Assembly: GCF_019357415.1 (NCBI RefSeq)
Contig: NZ_CP048410.1
Location: forward strand, 372,001-436,000
DNA length: 64,000 nt
Reading direction: 5' to 3'
From: Gramella sp. MT6
GTDB taxonomy: Bacteria; Bacteroidota; Bacteroidia; Flavobacteriales; Flavobacteriaceae
Positions 38,384 to 47,885 of the stretch are shown here, in pieces (positions within the stretch are counted from its first letter, which is position 1; the number at the start of each line of letters is the position of its first letter). The position numbers were made by a program, and so were the translations under genes. The notes under the pieces are model-generated. The model was given only the letters and a program-made list of their open reading frames with translations. It had not been told where the DNA came from and did no database searches.

Positions 38384-38929
38384 ATGGAAAAGAGAAAACT
38401 TCGCAACAGCGAACTTGATCGAAAAAGTATCGATCAATTTAAGGAAGCTAAAAAGACGCCTATTATTGTAATTCTTGATAATGTAAGGAGCCTGAACAAT
38501 ATAGGATCCGTTTTTCGTACTGCCGATGCTTTCCTGATTCAAAAGATCTATCTCTGCGGAATTACCGCTCAACCGCCACATAAAGATATTCAGAAAACTG
38601 CCCTGGGAGCGACTGAAACCGTTTCCTGGGAATATGTTGAGGATAGCATTGAGCTAGTTGAAAAATTGAAAAAAGAGGGCATAAAAGTTTATTCTATAGA
38701 ACAGGCAGAAGGTTCGGTGATGCTTAATGATTTCAAACCAGCATCAGAAACTACTTGTGCTGTTGTATTTGGAAATGAAGTTAAAGGAGTTCAACAAAAA
38801 GTGGTCTCGGCCAGCGACGGAGTGATAGAAATACCTCAGCTTGGAAGCAAACATTCCCTGAATATTTCAGTAAGTACGGGGGTTGTCCTCTGGGATCTGT
38901 TTTCTAAACTACAACTGGCTCAGGATTAA
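38384..38929 (+). CDS. TrmH/SpoU family RNA methyltransferase
   Basis: 181 residues with the three SPOUT motifs: DNVRSLNNIGSVFRTADAF (motif 1), AVVFGNEVKGV (motif 2) and IEIPQLGSKHSLNISVSTGV (motif 3), the trefoil knot that binds AdoMet. It methylates a ribose 2'-O in tRNA or rRNA; the exact target is not decidable from sequence. It lacks the N-terminal extension seen in 23S-specific RlmB. It is convergent with folK-dNK and the two stop codons share the 4-base TTAA. Confidence 0.92.
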   Translation: MEKRKLRNSELDRKSIDQFKEAKKTPIIVILDNVRSLNNIGSVFRTADAFLIQKIYLCGITAQPPHKDIQKTALGATETVSWEYVEDSIELVEKLKKEGIKVYSIEQAEGSVMLNDFKPASETTCAVVFGNEVKGVQQKVVSASDGVIEIPQLGSKHSLNISVSTGVVLWDLFSKLQLAQD

Positions 38930-40062
38930 CGAACTGCTTTATCAATTTCAGAAAGCAACCATAGATAATCCTTACGGTTCGAAACAAAATCAAGTCCTGA
39001 AATATCTATCACCTGCACTTTCATATTGCTCTGGGATTTGATGAAGTTCAGGTAACTTTTATTGATATCTACAAGGTAATCTGGCTGAATGTTCTGCTCA
39101 TAATCGCGGCCGCGTTTTTTGATATTCTCAAGCAAACGCTCTGTATTCTGATATAAATAAATATAAAGTTCAGGCTTTACCAGCTCTTTATACATCAAAT
39201 GAAAAAGCTTGTGATAAAGGGAATATTCGTCTTCATGCAAAGTGATCTTCGCAAAGATTAGGGATTTAAAAACGTCATAATCTGAAATTACAAAATCCTT
39301 AAAAAGATCATACTGGGCCAGGTCATCAGATAGTTGCTGATAACGATCTGCCAGAAATGACATTTCCAGCGGAAAAGCATAACGCTCCTTATTCTCGTAA
39401 AACTTCGGCAAAAAGGGATTATCCTTAAAACGCTCCAGGATGAGTTTCGCATTAAAGTCTTCAGAAACCATAGTGGAAAAACTCGTTTTTCCAGCACCAA
39501 TATTACCTTCTACCGCGATATAATTACAACCGGGAAAATTATAATTTAAGGCAGGCTTCTTTAATTCTTCCTTAGAGATCGAAACCTCAGATCCATCTGT
39601 GGTATCTTTTAATAATTCACTTATCTTCTTCCCTGATACGGGATGTTTTTCAGCAGCAGCGATATCGGCTAAAGGCTTCAGAACAAATTTCCTTTCCGGG
39701 ATTCCCGGATGCGGAATTCTCAAGGTTTCATTTTCAATGATCTCTTCTTCAACGAGTAGAATATCCAGGTCTATCGTCCTGTTTTGATAATTACCGGCAT
39801 CATTGCGTTCCCTACCTAATTCATTCTCTATACCCAAAAGTTCTTCAAGTACCTGTTGGGCTTCGAGTCTTGTAGAAACAGAAATGCAGGCGTTTAAAAA
39901 AGAATTCCCGGTAAATCCCCAGGCTGGAGTTTCATAAATTCTAGAAACATCGATGACCCAACCAATGTTTTCATGGATCATTTGCAGGGCCTTTTGCATA
40001 AAACCGGAACGGTCACCAAGGTTACTTCCCAGTGCTAATATTACTGTTTTAGGGGATTTCAA
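38926..40062 (-). CDS. folK: FolK-deoxynucleoside kinase fusion
   Basis: 378 residues in two enzymes. Residues 5-155 are hydroxymethyldihydropterin pyrophosphokinase (folate pathway) with ALGSNLGDR, TPAWGF and the NRTIDLDILL signature. After a short linker, residues 180-378 form a deoxynucleoside kinase: P-loop GNIGAGKTS (186-194), the ERFKDNPFLPKFY motif, DRYQQ and the C-terminal NIKKRGRDYEQ lid. The fusion joins folate synthesis (needed for thymidylate) with salvage of deoxynucleosides. I know this fusion from other flavobacteria. Both domains keep their key residues. Confidence 0.93.
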   Translation of the reverse strand: MKSPKTVILALGSNLGDRSGFMQKALQMIHENIGWVIDVSRIYETPAWGFTGNSFLNACISVSTRLEAQQVLEELLGIENELGRERNDAGNYQNRTIDLDILLVEEEIIENETLRIPHPGIPERKFVLKPLADIAAAEKHPVSGKKISELLKDTTDGSEVSISKEELKKPALNYNFPGCNYIAVEGNIGAGKTSFSTMVSEDFNAKLILERFKDNPFLPKFYENKERYAFPLEMSFLADRYQQLSDDLAQYDLFKDFVISDYDVFKSLIFAKITLHEDEYSLYHKLFHLMYKELVKPELYIYLYQNTERLLENIKKRGRDYEQNIQPDYLVDINKSYLNFIKSQSNMKVQVIDISGLDFVSNRKDYLWLLSEIDKAVR

Positions 40063-40138
40063 AGCGAATTAATAAAATTTTAATAGGTAGCGCCAAATAA
40101 TTTCACAGCAAATTAAGCAAAACAAAAGCACATACTCT

Positions 40139-40146
40139 TAACTTTG
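40139..40146 (+). promoter_or_regulatory. TAnnTTTG -7 box upstream of the YhhQ gene
   Basis: TAACTTTG is a full match to the Bacteroidota -7 consensus. Predicted transcription start is near 40153, which leaves both the TTG at 40169 and the ATG at 40193 possible. No good -33 box is visible. Confidence 0.4.
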
Positions 40147-40192
40147 GGGAAAGACTTAATAAAAAAATTTGGCCAAACTCCACCTGAAAAAT

Positions 40193-40885
40193 ATGCTCAC
40201 GGCTCAACAAATTTATATGATCCTGAGTGCCTTGTTTATCGCCTCCCTGGTTGTATCGAATCTCATTTTTCAAAAGTTCTTTTACTGGGATTTTTTCGGG
40301 CTGTATACTTTTGAAATTTCGGTAGGGATATTACCTTATCCGGTCACCTTTTTAATTACCGATATCATAAGTGAGGTTTACGGAAAAAAGAAAGCGAACC
40401 TGGTAGTGACCACTGGAATTTTTGCTTCTTTCTTTTCGCTGTTGATAGTTTATGCATCAGACGCCGTACCGGCCACCACCTGGTCGCCAATAAATAACGC
40501 ATTGTTCGGTAAAGTTTTTGGTGCAACTGCAATTGCTGTTTTTGCTTCTATGATCGCTTATTTGCTAGCGCAGTATATAGATATACATATCTTTCATTTC
40601 TGGAAAAGGGTCACCAAAGGAAAGCATTTATGGTTACGAAATAACTTTTCCACCTTCCTATCCCAGTTTGTTGACACATTTTCGGTCTTATTTTTGCTTT
40701 GTAGCTTTGGCAAGATAGACTGGGAACTATTTGGAGGATTGTTGCTTAGCGGATTCTTATTCAAGGTTTTAATCGCAGCCCTGGATACGCCCTTCCTGTA
40801 TGCCGCAGTATATGGGCTTAGAGGCCTGTTCAATTTAAAACCGGCAGAAGAACTTAGGCTCGAGGAAGTCAGGAGTGAAGTTTAA
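40193..40885 (+). CDS. yhhQ: YhhQ-family queuosine precursor transporter
   Basis: 230 residues from the ATG at 40193 (TTG at 40169 would add eight). Six or so membrane helices, with the family hallmarks ASLVVSNLIFQKFF, LPYPVTFLITDIISEVYGKKKA and NNFSTFLSQFVDTFSVLF. These proteins import the 7-deazaguanine precursor (preQ0/preQ1-type) used for queuosine in tRNA. No other queuosine gene is near. Confident about family; substrate by family knowledge. Confidence 0.9.
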   Translation: MLTAQQIYMILSALFIASLVVSNLIFQKFFYWDFFGLYTFEISVGILPYPVTFLITDIISEVYGKKKANLVVTTGIFASFFSLLIVYASDAVPATTWSPINNALFGKVFGATAIAVFASMIAYLLAQYIDIHIFHFWKRVTKGKHLWLRNNFSTFLSQFVDTFSVLFLLCSFGKIDWELFGGLLLSGFLFKVLIAALDTPFLYAAVYGLRGLFNLKPAEELRLEEVRSEV

Positions 40886-40951
40886 ATAGCTTATATTAAC
40901 CTAAATGCCAATTCTTAATAAACACCAATAAATAACAAATTTCATTATCAC

Positions 40952-43654
40952 ATGAAAAAAGCTTTAAAAATTCTGGGTTTTATACTACTAACGATCATCA
41001 TTTTATTGATTGTCGCGCCATTTGTGTTTGAGTCTCAGCTTAAAGACGTGGTAAGGAAAACCATGAATAAGAATCTCAATGCACAGGTTGATTTCGAGGA
41101 TATAGATCTAAGCATGTTCAGAAGTTTTCCCGAGGCAACTCTTGTAATTGAAGATCTAAGCATCATTAATAACGAGCCGTTCAAAGGAGATACCCTGGCT
41201 TTGACCGAAGAGGTCACTTTGGAGATGTCTATTAAGGAACTTTTTAAGAGCAGCGATGAACCTAAGGTCATAGATCAATTAACATTGAATAACGCCTATA
41301 TAAACATTAAAGTTGACTCACTGGGAAAAGCGAATTATGATATTGCTATTGAGGATACTACAACTTCAGCATCAGAAGGGCAACCTTTTAAACTAGATCT
41401 TAAGCATTATGAAATAAATAATTCCAGGGTTAAATATGTTGATAAAACCACTAAGGTTTCTCTGGATGTTGAAAATCTGAATCATGAAGGAACCGGAGAT
41501 TTCTCGTTGGACCAATCTGAACTTGACACCTATTCTGAAGCCCTGGTTTCTTTAGATTACGACGGGGTAAATTACCTGAACCAGAATTTGATCAACCTGG
41601 ACGCGGTTTTCCAGATGGACCTGGATAAAATGAGGTATACCTTCCTGGAAAATGAGGCACATGTAAATCAGTTACCGCTAACCTTCGACGGATATGTGCA
41701 GGTGAATGAGGATAATACCGAAATGGACCTTAGCTTTAAGACACCATCTTCCGACTTCAAAAATTTCCTGGCGGTGATCCCAGAGATCTACGCGAAGAAT
41801 ATTGAAAATGTCGACACCAACGGAGATTTTATCGTTGACGGAAGAATTTTCGGGAAAGCAGATGATCTCTACATTCCTAAAATGGATATTAAAATCACAT
41901 CCAATAATGCCTCATTCAAATATCCAGACCTTCCAAAAAGTGTCCAGGATATTAATCTGGATATGGTGGTTCTAAACGATACCGGTCTTGCTGAAGAAAC
42001 TTATATCAACATTAATAATGCAACCTTTAGAATAGACCAGGATAGTTTTACTGCAAATGGGAATATTAGCAATATCACCGAAAATATGCTGGTAGATCTT
42101 GCGCTTAAAGGCACTATAAATCTTGCTAATTTAAGCCAGGCTTATCCACTAGAAATGGAACAGGATCTTAATGGAATTCTTACAGCCGATGTTAAGACCA
42201 GTTTTGATATGAATTCCATCGAAAATGAACAATATCAAAATGTAAAAAGTAGCGGAACGGCTTCGATAAAGAATTTCAGCTATCTGTCGCCTGAAATTCC
42301 AAGCGAGGTTAAGATCGCCAACGCCAATATGAGCTTCAACCAGGGGAACGTTAGTATCCCTAATTTGAATCTTACCACTGGCCAGACCGATCTTACCGCA
42401 GCGGGAACGCTTCAAAATCTTATAGGATTTCTTTTTACAGATCAGGCCCTGAAAGGTAATTTTCAGGTTCAGTCAAATAAATTTTCAGTTAACGATTTTA
42501 TGGTTGCAGAAACTGAAGATATAACTACTACCGATGAAAATGGCAGGGAAAAGACCGTTGCGAAAACCACCGGTGAGGAAGCGGTAAAGATTCCATCATT
42601 TTTGGATATGGAATTGAAGTTCAATGCCAACACGGTCATCTACGACAATCTTGAATTAAAGAATGCCACTGGAGTCCTTGTAATAAGAGATGAAACTGCG
42701 AGGTTGCAAGACATATCGACAAATATATTTAATGGAAGTATAGGTGTGAATGGGATGGTTTCCACAAAAAATCCTACGCCGGTTTTTGAGATGGATCTTA
42801 ACCTGAATTCACTCGATATTGCCTCGTCTTTTAACGGCCTCGAACTATTGCAGAACCTGGCCCCGCTTGCCAGCGCGCTGGAAGGAAAATTACAGTCGAA
42901 TCTGAATCTTAAAGGTAATTTGAATGAGGATTTAACACCTCAACTCGCTACCATCGCGGGGAATGCTTTGGCAGAAATACTTACTGCAGAAATTAATCCT
43001 GAAAAAGCAGCCCTGTTAGCAAAACTGGATTCTGAACTTAATTTTATAAATTTTGAGGATCTGGATCTTAGTAATTTAAAAACAAAGCTCACCTTCAATG
43101 ACGGGATGGTTCAAATAGCTCCATTCGATTTTAATATTAAGGATATTAACTTCCAGGTTTCGGGAAGCCACGGATTCGATATGACCATGGATTATGATCT
43201 AAAACTGGATGTACCGGCAAAATATCTGGGATCTGAAGTTGGTGGAGCACTTGGTAAGTTAAGCGGTGAAAGCATCGCCAATATGAGCGTGGAGTTACCC
43301 ATAGGAATTACCGGGAACTTTAATAGTCCTCAGGTCAAACTGAATATGCAACAGGCGGTGAATAATCTTACTCAGAAGATCGTAGCTAAGCAAAGTAAAA
43401 ACCTTGAAGACAAGGCAGTCGACGCAATTAACGATATTCTACAGGGAAAGAGAGATCCTAATAAGCCTTTCAACAAGAATGATACTACTGCTGTAAATTC
43501 TCAAAAGACAGATTCTACAACTGCCCCGGTTTCGACCAGAAAAGATTCTATTAATCAGTCTCAAAAAAAACAGGTTGAAGATGCAGCTAAGAATATTCTG
43601 GGAGGTATCTTAAATAGTGCAAAGAAGAAAACTGATACAACGAAAAAGAATTAA
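40952..43654 (+). CDS. AsmA-like envelope protein
   Basis: 900 residues with one N-terminal membrane helix (about 7-27), followed by LKDVVRKTMNKNLNAQVDFEDIDLSMFRSFPEATLVIEDL-type AsmA sequence (quoted here only as its start, residues about 35-70, with FRSFP). A very long beta-rich region follows, then the AsmA C-terminal part with DLKLDVPAKYLGSE and GNFNSPQVKLNM (about 755-800), and a low-complexity Lys/Thr/Ser tail. AsmA/TamB-like proteins form bridge-like grooves that carry phospholipids across the periplasm; this is the likely general role. It is probably co-oriented with but separate from yhhQ (66-nt gap). Confidence 0.87.
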   Translation: MKKALKILGFILLTIIILLIVAPFVFESQLKDVVRKTMNKNLNAQVDFEDIDLSMFRSFPEATLVIEDLSIINNEPFKGDTLALTEEVTLEMSIKELFKSSDEPKVIDQLTLNNAYINIKVDSLGKANYDIAIEDTTTSASEGQPFKLDLKHYEINNSRVKYVDKTTKVSLDVENLNHEGTGDFSLDQSELDTYSEALVSLDYDGVNYLNQNLINLDAVFQMDLDKMRYTFLENEAHVNQLPLTFDGYVQVNEDNTEMDLSFKTPSSDFKNFLAVIPEIYAKNIENVDTNGDFIVDGRIFGKADDLYIPKMDIKITSNNASFKYPDLPKSVQDINLDMVVLNDTGLAEETYININNATFRIDQDSFTANGNISNITENMLVDLALKGTINLANLSQAYPLEMEQDLNGILTADVKTSFDMNSIENEQYQNVKSSGTASIKNFSYLSPEIPSEVKIANANMSFNQGNVSIPNLNLTTGQTDLTAAGTLQNLIGFLFTDQALKGNFQVQSNKFSVNDFMVAETEDITTTDENGREKTVAKTTGEEAVKIPSFLDMELKFNANTVIYDNLELKNATGVLVIRDETARLQDISTNIFNGSIGVNGMVSTKNPTPVFEMDLNLNSLDIASSFNGLELLQNLAPLASALEGKLQSNLNLKGNLNEDLTPQLATIAGNALAEILTAEINPEKAALLAKLDSELNFINFEDLDLSNLKTKLTFNDGMVQIAPFDFNIKDINFQVSGSHGFDMTMDYDLKLDVPAKYLGSEVGGALGKLSGESIANMSVELPIGITGNFNSPQVKLNMQQAVNNLTQKIVAKQSKNLEDKAVDAINDILQGKRDPNKPFNKNDTTAVNSQKTDSTTAPVSTRKDSINQSQKKQVEDAAKNILGGILNSAKKKTDTTKKN

Positions 43655-43701
43655 AGCTGCTGAACAGACCTTATTTCGGAACATATCGATATGTAAAACT
43701 T

Positions 43702-43850
43702 CAAGTTTTTCACAATTAAATACACTCTGACAGGCTCAGTGCGTCAACGAACCTTGAATTAAGGCTAGTTCTATGATCTCAAAAAATGTCAACATGCGGC
43801 ACCCTGTCCCTTTGCTTCAGGAGTTTCAGGGTTTAGACAGATGCTGAAAT
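43702..43850 (+). repeat. Dispersed intergenic repeats A and B, left copies
   Basis: Repeat A at 43702-43745 (AGTTTTTCACAA, then GACAGGCTCAGTGC) and repeat B at 43800-43850 (CACCCTG, then TTTCAGGGTTTAGACAGATG and CTGAAAT). Diverged copies in the same orientation lie at 45370-45412 (A) and 45231-45270 (B), and a B-like copy at 49854-49910. Confidence 0.6.
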
Positions 43851-43861
43851 ATTTATAGATA

Positions 43862-45052
43862 TCAAACCAGAATCTCGTCTAGAGCTTCCGTGAATAATTG
43901 CATTTCTTCCATTGTGCCCATGCTTACCCTGCACCAGTCCTTACCCCAGAACTGGAAAGCACGAACCGCCATATTCCTGTCGTAAACCTGTTGAAGGAAT
44001 TCGTCCCCGGCCATTTCCAGAGAAAAAATGATAAAATTGGTTTGGGATGGCATATGACTAATTCCTCTTTTAGCCAGGTAATTCTTAAAAAAGGTTCTTG
44101 TATCAAAAAACTTCTCCCTGCAATCTGAAAGGAATTCCTCATTATCCAGGTTCGCCGTAGCAGCTGCTATACTTGGCCCGGTGATTCCCATTCCAGTACC
44201 TATAACATCATTTATCTGGTTCAGGATTTCTTTCTGACCTAAAAGGTATCCTATTCTGAGACCTGCCATTCCGTGGATCTTTGAAAATGTTCTGGAGACC
44301 AGGATATTTTTTCCTTCAGCAACCAGTGGCGCCATAGAATCTGCCATTCCATTTTCACTTAATTCCATATAAGCTTCATCAATAAAAACCGGCAGATTTT
44401 TAGAAACATGCTTACAGAAACTCCGCAATTTATCGGCATTAGTAATTGTCGCAGTGGGATTGTTAGGATTGGTTATATATACAAGTTTGGTTGACTCATC
44501 AATGGCTGCTTCCATCGCATCCAGGTCATGTTCATAAGTAGAGGTTAGTTTTATACTTTTCCAGTTCCCGCCGGCTGCCTTTGCCACAGAAATAAGCGCC
44601 ATATAACTAGGATCTGCGCTAACCACATTACCGCCATTCTGAAAAAGAACCACGGCAGTTTTTTCCAACAGGTCTGAAGATCCCGGCCCTAGCAAAACCT
44701 GGTCTTTTGAAACTCCCTCTTTCCTGGCGATCTTTTCTGTTAACTGGTCCAGGCTGTTCGATGGATAGTGATTTCCTTTCCAAACACTTTCGGTAAATGC
44801 CTGCGCAGCTTCTTTTGAAGGTCCGTATGGATTCTCATTCCACATTAGCCTCGCTTTCAGGTTGTCCAGGTCTGGAAACTTTGGAGGGGTGAATTCATTA
44901 AACCCGGACGTATTGAATAGAAATCTGTTTTTCGAACTAATGGCCTCATTTACGCGGTTAGCCCAGAGAATTTGAGGGGTAACAGCTAGAGCGCCTACAG
45001 AAAGCAGACCTTTTTTGATCCATTCGCGGCGGGGAAGAGCATTTGATTTCAT
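43862..45052 (-). CDS. Tat-exported HisC-like PLP aminotransferase
   Basis: 396 residues. The N-terminus is a twin-arginine signal, PRREWIKKG (7-15) followed by LLSVGALAVTPQILWA, so the enzyme is predicted to be folded and exported to the periplasm. The rest is a class I/II aminotransferase of the histidinol-phosphate type: WNENPYGPS, ITNPNNPT (N197), FIDEAYME (D225, Y228) and the PLP lysine K258 in SRTFSKIHGMAGLRIGYLLG. A periplasmic location argues against a role in histidine synthesis; the substrate is unknown. No his genes are nearby. Short repeats flank the gene on both sides. Confidence 0.88.
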   Translation of the reverse strand: MKSNALPRREWIKKGLLSVGALAVTPQILWANRVNEAISSKNRFLFNTSGFNEFTPPKFPDLDNLKARLMWNENPYGPSKEAAQAFTESVWKGNHYPSNSLDQLTEKIARKEGVSKDQVLLGPGSSDLLEKTAVVLFQNGGNVVSADPSYMALISVAKAAGGNWKSIKLTSTYEHDLDAMEAAIDESTKLVYITNPNNPTATITNADKLRSFCKHVSKNLPVFIDEAYMELSENGMADSMAPLVAEGKNILVSRTFSKIHGMAGLRIGYLLGQKEILNQINDVIGTGMGITGPSIAAATANLDNEEFLSDCREKFFDTRTFFKNYLAKRGISHMPSQTNFIIFSLEMAGDEFLQQVYDRNMAVRAFQFWGKDWCRVSMGTMEEMQLFTEALDEILV

Positions 45053-45444
45053 CTGTCTATTTTTAAAGCGAGCTATAAAAATAAGCAGAACAAAGACTGA
45101 AACCTAAATTAAAAAACTGAAAATGAGACAATTAATATAAAACACTTATTTAACTACGTTACCTTGTTTAGAAACTCAGGCAGCTTTATTATGATCAAAA
45201 AATGGAAAATCATTGTATTCCTCGAGGTCGTCACCCTGAACTTGTTTCAGAGTCTAAACAAATGCTGAAACTCCCGAACCTTCAGGACAGCATGACGAAA
45301 AAAGGTATATCATCTCGACCTTAGGGAGAAATCTCATTCAGGTTCGATTTGCTATAGATTTCTCCCTTGAGTTTTTCACAAGTTTAGAAAGCACTTCGAC
45401 AGGCTAAGTGCCACAACTATTTTAGAAGTATAATCTCAAAAAAT
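45053..45444. other. Long intergenic region with dispersed repeats and a 12-bp dyad
   Basis: No gene seen. It holds repeat B (45231-45270: CACCCTGAACTTGTTTCAG, then CTAAACAAATGCTGAAA), a perfect 12-bp inverted repeat AGGGAGAAATCT/AGATTTCTCCCT with arms 45323-45334 and 45356-45367, and repeat A (45370-45412). These look like the non-coding repeat clutter common between flavobacterial genes. Confidence 0.6.
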
Positions 45445-46242
45445 TTAAACCAGTACTTTCAGTTCTACCACCAATCCTTCATTACTTCTCACATTGAAGA
45501 CCGTTCCGTCTTCAAAGATCAGGTACTGCCCCTTGATCCCTTTTAAAACTCCTTCGAAGTAAGGGTTTTTAATCAGGTTTAGAGATTTCACCTTTTCCGG
45601 AAACTGCTTTACCGGAAATTTGATCTCTGTTTCCTTATTACTCGCCAGGTAATACTCCATGGCTTCTTCCGGAATAAATTCTTTTAGTTTTTCTCGCTCT
45701 TCAGCCAGATTAAGATCTATTATATCATTGGTAAGCATCTTTCTCCAGTTGGTCTTATCTGAAACATGATCCTTTAATGCCACCTCGGTGATACCCGCAA
45801 GGTACCGGTTTGGGACCTCTACGATCTCGATCGCTTCATGTGCTCCCTGGTCTATCCATCTTGTAGGGATCTGGCTTTTCCTGGTCACACCAACTTTAAC
45901 GTCACTAGAGTTGGCCAGGTAAACAACGTGAGGTTGAAGCTGAGCACGTTTTTCAAAATCCAGGTCACGATCTTCTTCATCTAAGTGGGCTTTACTAAGT
46001 TCAGGTTTAATAACCCAGTCGCCGGCTTGAGGAATGGAAGTGAAACAGTCAAAACAAAAACCCTGTCTATAGATCTTCTTTTCCAGACCACAATTAAGAC
46101 ATTGATATCTAAGGAAATTCAGGCTGATCTTTTTATCAAGTAGTTGGTTCATATTGATAAAATCATTTTCCCAAACCAGGTAATATTGAACCACATCGGT
46201 AATTTCGGTTCTCATTTTAGTTAGAACTCCCTCGTATCTCAT
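45445..46242 (-). CDS. DUF2797 protein with zinc-ribbon and GIY-YIG-like core
   Basis: 265 residues. A Cys cluster YQCLNCGLEKKIYRQGFCFDC (residues about 46-66; two CxxC pairs) suggests bound zinc. It is followed by HVVYLANSSDVKVGVTRKSQIPTRWIDQGA, the DUF2797 core, which resembles GIY-YIG nuclease-like domains (VYLA, VGVT, WIDQGA). Function is unknown; nucleic-acid binding is plausible. The gene is divergent from the GH3-like gene with a 113-nt spacer. Confidence 0.82.
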   Translation of the reverse strand: MRYEGVLTKMRTEITDVVQYYLVWENDFINMNQLLDKKISLNFLRYQCLNCGLEKKIYRQGFCFDCFTSIPQAGDWVIKPELSKAHLDEEDRDLDFEKRAQLQPHVVYLANSSDVKVGVTRKSQIPTRWIDQGAHEAIEIVEVPNRYLAGITEVALKDHVSDKTNWRKMLTNDIIDLNLAEEREKLKEFIPEEAMEYYLASNKETEIKFPVKQFPEKVKSLNLIKNPYFEGVLKGIKGQYLIFEDGTVFNVRSNEGLVVELKVLV

Positions 46243-46355
46243 TTAAATTTTTAATTTAAGACTGATTGAATTTTTTGCAGGCTTCAAAGTTTCGTTTATT
46301 TTTAACCAAATAACCGAACGCCCTTTAATAATAAGCGTTAAAGATAAGAAGAATA

Positions 46356-47867
46356 ATGCCAATTCCATTAGTCAACTCCATAGCTTCATGGTTTCTCAAA
46401 AAGAGAATCCACCAGATGGAATTGTTCATAAAATACCCTAACGAGGTTCAGAATGAATTGCTTAAAAACCTGATCTCGAAGGCCAGAAATACGGAATTTG
46501 GCAACAAATATCATTTCCATGAGATCGATTCTTATGAAAAGTTCAGAGAACGTGTTCCTATCCAGAATTATGAAGGTTATGAATCGGTCATAGAACGAAG
46601 CCGACTTGGCGAATCTAATATTTTATGGCCTACTCCTATAAAATGGTTCGCAAAATCAAGTGGAACTACAAATGCAAAAAGTAAATTTATTCCGGTAAGC
46701 CAGGACTCTCTCGAAGACTGTCATTATGCTGCGGGGAAAGACCTGCTTTGCATTTACCTGAACAACAACCCGCAATCACAACTGTTTACCGGTAAGAGCC
46801 TGAGACTTGGTGGAAGTAAGGAATTATACCAGGAAAATGGAACTTCTTACGGAGACCTTTCAGCGATACTTATAGACAATATGCCTTTCTGGGCAGAATT
46901 TAGCAGTACACCTAGCAACGAAGTTTCCCTGATGCACGACTGGGAGTATAAAATGCAGGCTATTGTAGATGAAACCATCAAGGAAAAAGTTTCCAGCCTG
47001 GCCGGAGTGCCCAGTTGGATGCTGGTTTTACTGAACAATGTCCTAGAAACAACCGGAAAGCAAAATCTATTTGAAGTGTGGCCACACCTGGAGGTCTATT
47101 TCCATGGGGGAGTAAGCTTTGAGCCTTATGCTTCGCAATACCAGAAGATCCTTCCAAAGGAAGATTTCAGGTTCTATGAGATCTATAATGCTTCTGAAGG
47201 TTTCTTTGCCTGCCAGGACCATAACGACACTAAAGACCTGCTTTTAATGCTCGACTACGGGATATTCTACGAATTCATCCCGATGGAAGACTACGGAACC
47301 TCAGAGGAAAAAGCGATTCCTCTTTCTGAAGTTGAGATCGGTAAAAATTACGCGGTTGTGATCACCACCAATGCCGGACTTTGGAGGTATAAAATTGGGG
47401 ACACGGTAAGGTTTACAGATATAGATCCATACCGGATCAAAGTTTCTGGAAGGACCAAACATCATATAAATGTTTTTGGTGAAGAACTCATCATTGAAAA
47501 TGCCGAAACAGCCCTTAAGAAAGTTTGCCTGGTGACAAACTGCGAGATCATCGATTATACCGTTGCTCCTATCTTCATGGAAGGTAAGGAAAAAGGCGCG
47601 CACGAATGGATAATTGAATTCAAAACACCTCCAAGGGATTTTGATAATTTCCAGCGGCAACTGGACCTCGCCCTTCAGGAAGTGAATAGCGATTATGAGG
47701 CTAAGCGTTATAACAATATGACCCTTAATATGCCGAAGATCCACCAGGCCAGGAAAAACCTTTTTTATGACTGGCTGAAGAAGAACAATAAAGTTGGAGG
47801 GCAGCATAAAGTCCCAAGGCTTTCGAATTCCCGTACTTATATCGAGGAATTACTGGAATTGTCATAA
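46356..47867 (+). CDS. GH3 family (plant auxin-conjugating enzyme-like) adenylating enzyme
   Basis: 503 residues, full length for bacterial GH3. Motifs: the ATP/AMP-binding AKSSGTTNAKSKFIP, YNASEGFFA, and YKIGDTVRFTDIDPYRIKVSGR, followed by a C-terminal domain with EWIIEF. GH3 enzymes adenylate an acyl acid and couple it to an amino acid. In bacteria their substrates are largely unknown. It lies 18 nt before an acetyltransferase gene on the same strand, so the two form a likely operon. Confidence 0.88.
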   Translation: MPIPLVNSIASWFLKKRIHQMELFIKYPNEVQNELLKNLISKARNTEFGNKYHFHEIDSYEKFRERVPIQNYEGYESVIERSRLGESNILWPTPIKWFAKSSGTTNAKSKFIPVSQDSLEDCHYAAGKDLLCIYLNNNPQSQLFTGKSLRLGGSKELYQENGTSYGDLSAILIDNMPFWAEFSSTPSNEVSLMHDWEYKMQAIVDETIKEKVSSLAGVPSWMLVLLNNVLETTGKQNLFEVWPHLEVYFHGGVSFEPYASQYQKILPKEDFRFYEIYNASEGFFACQDHNDTKDLLLMLDYGIFYEFIPMEDYGTSEEKAIPLSEVEIGKNYAVVITTNAGLWRYKIGDTVRFTDIDPYRIKVSGRTKHHINVFGEELIIENAETALKKVCLVTNCEIIDYTVAPIFMEGKEKGAHEWIIEFKTPPRDFDNFQRQLDLALQEVNSDYEAKRYNNMTLNMPKIHQARKNLFYDWLKKNNKVGGQHKVPRLSNSRTYIEELLELS

Positions 47868-47885
47868 CTCTCAATATTTTTAAAT

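Noticed and set aside
43862..45052. Histidine biosynthesis gene hisC
   Set aside because: The twin-arginine signal and lack of other his genes argue for a periplasmic role instead.
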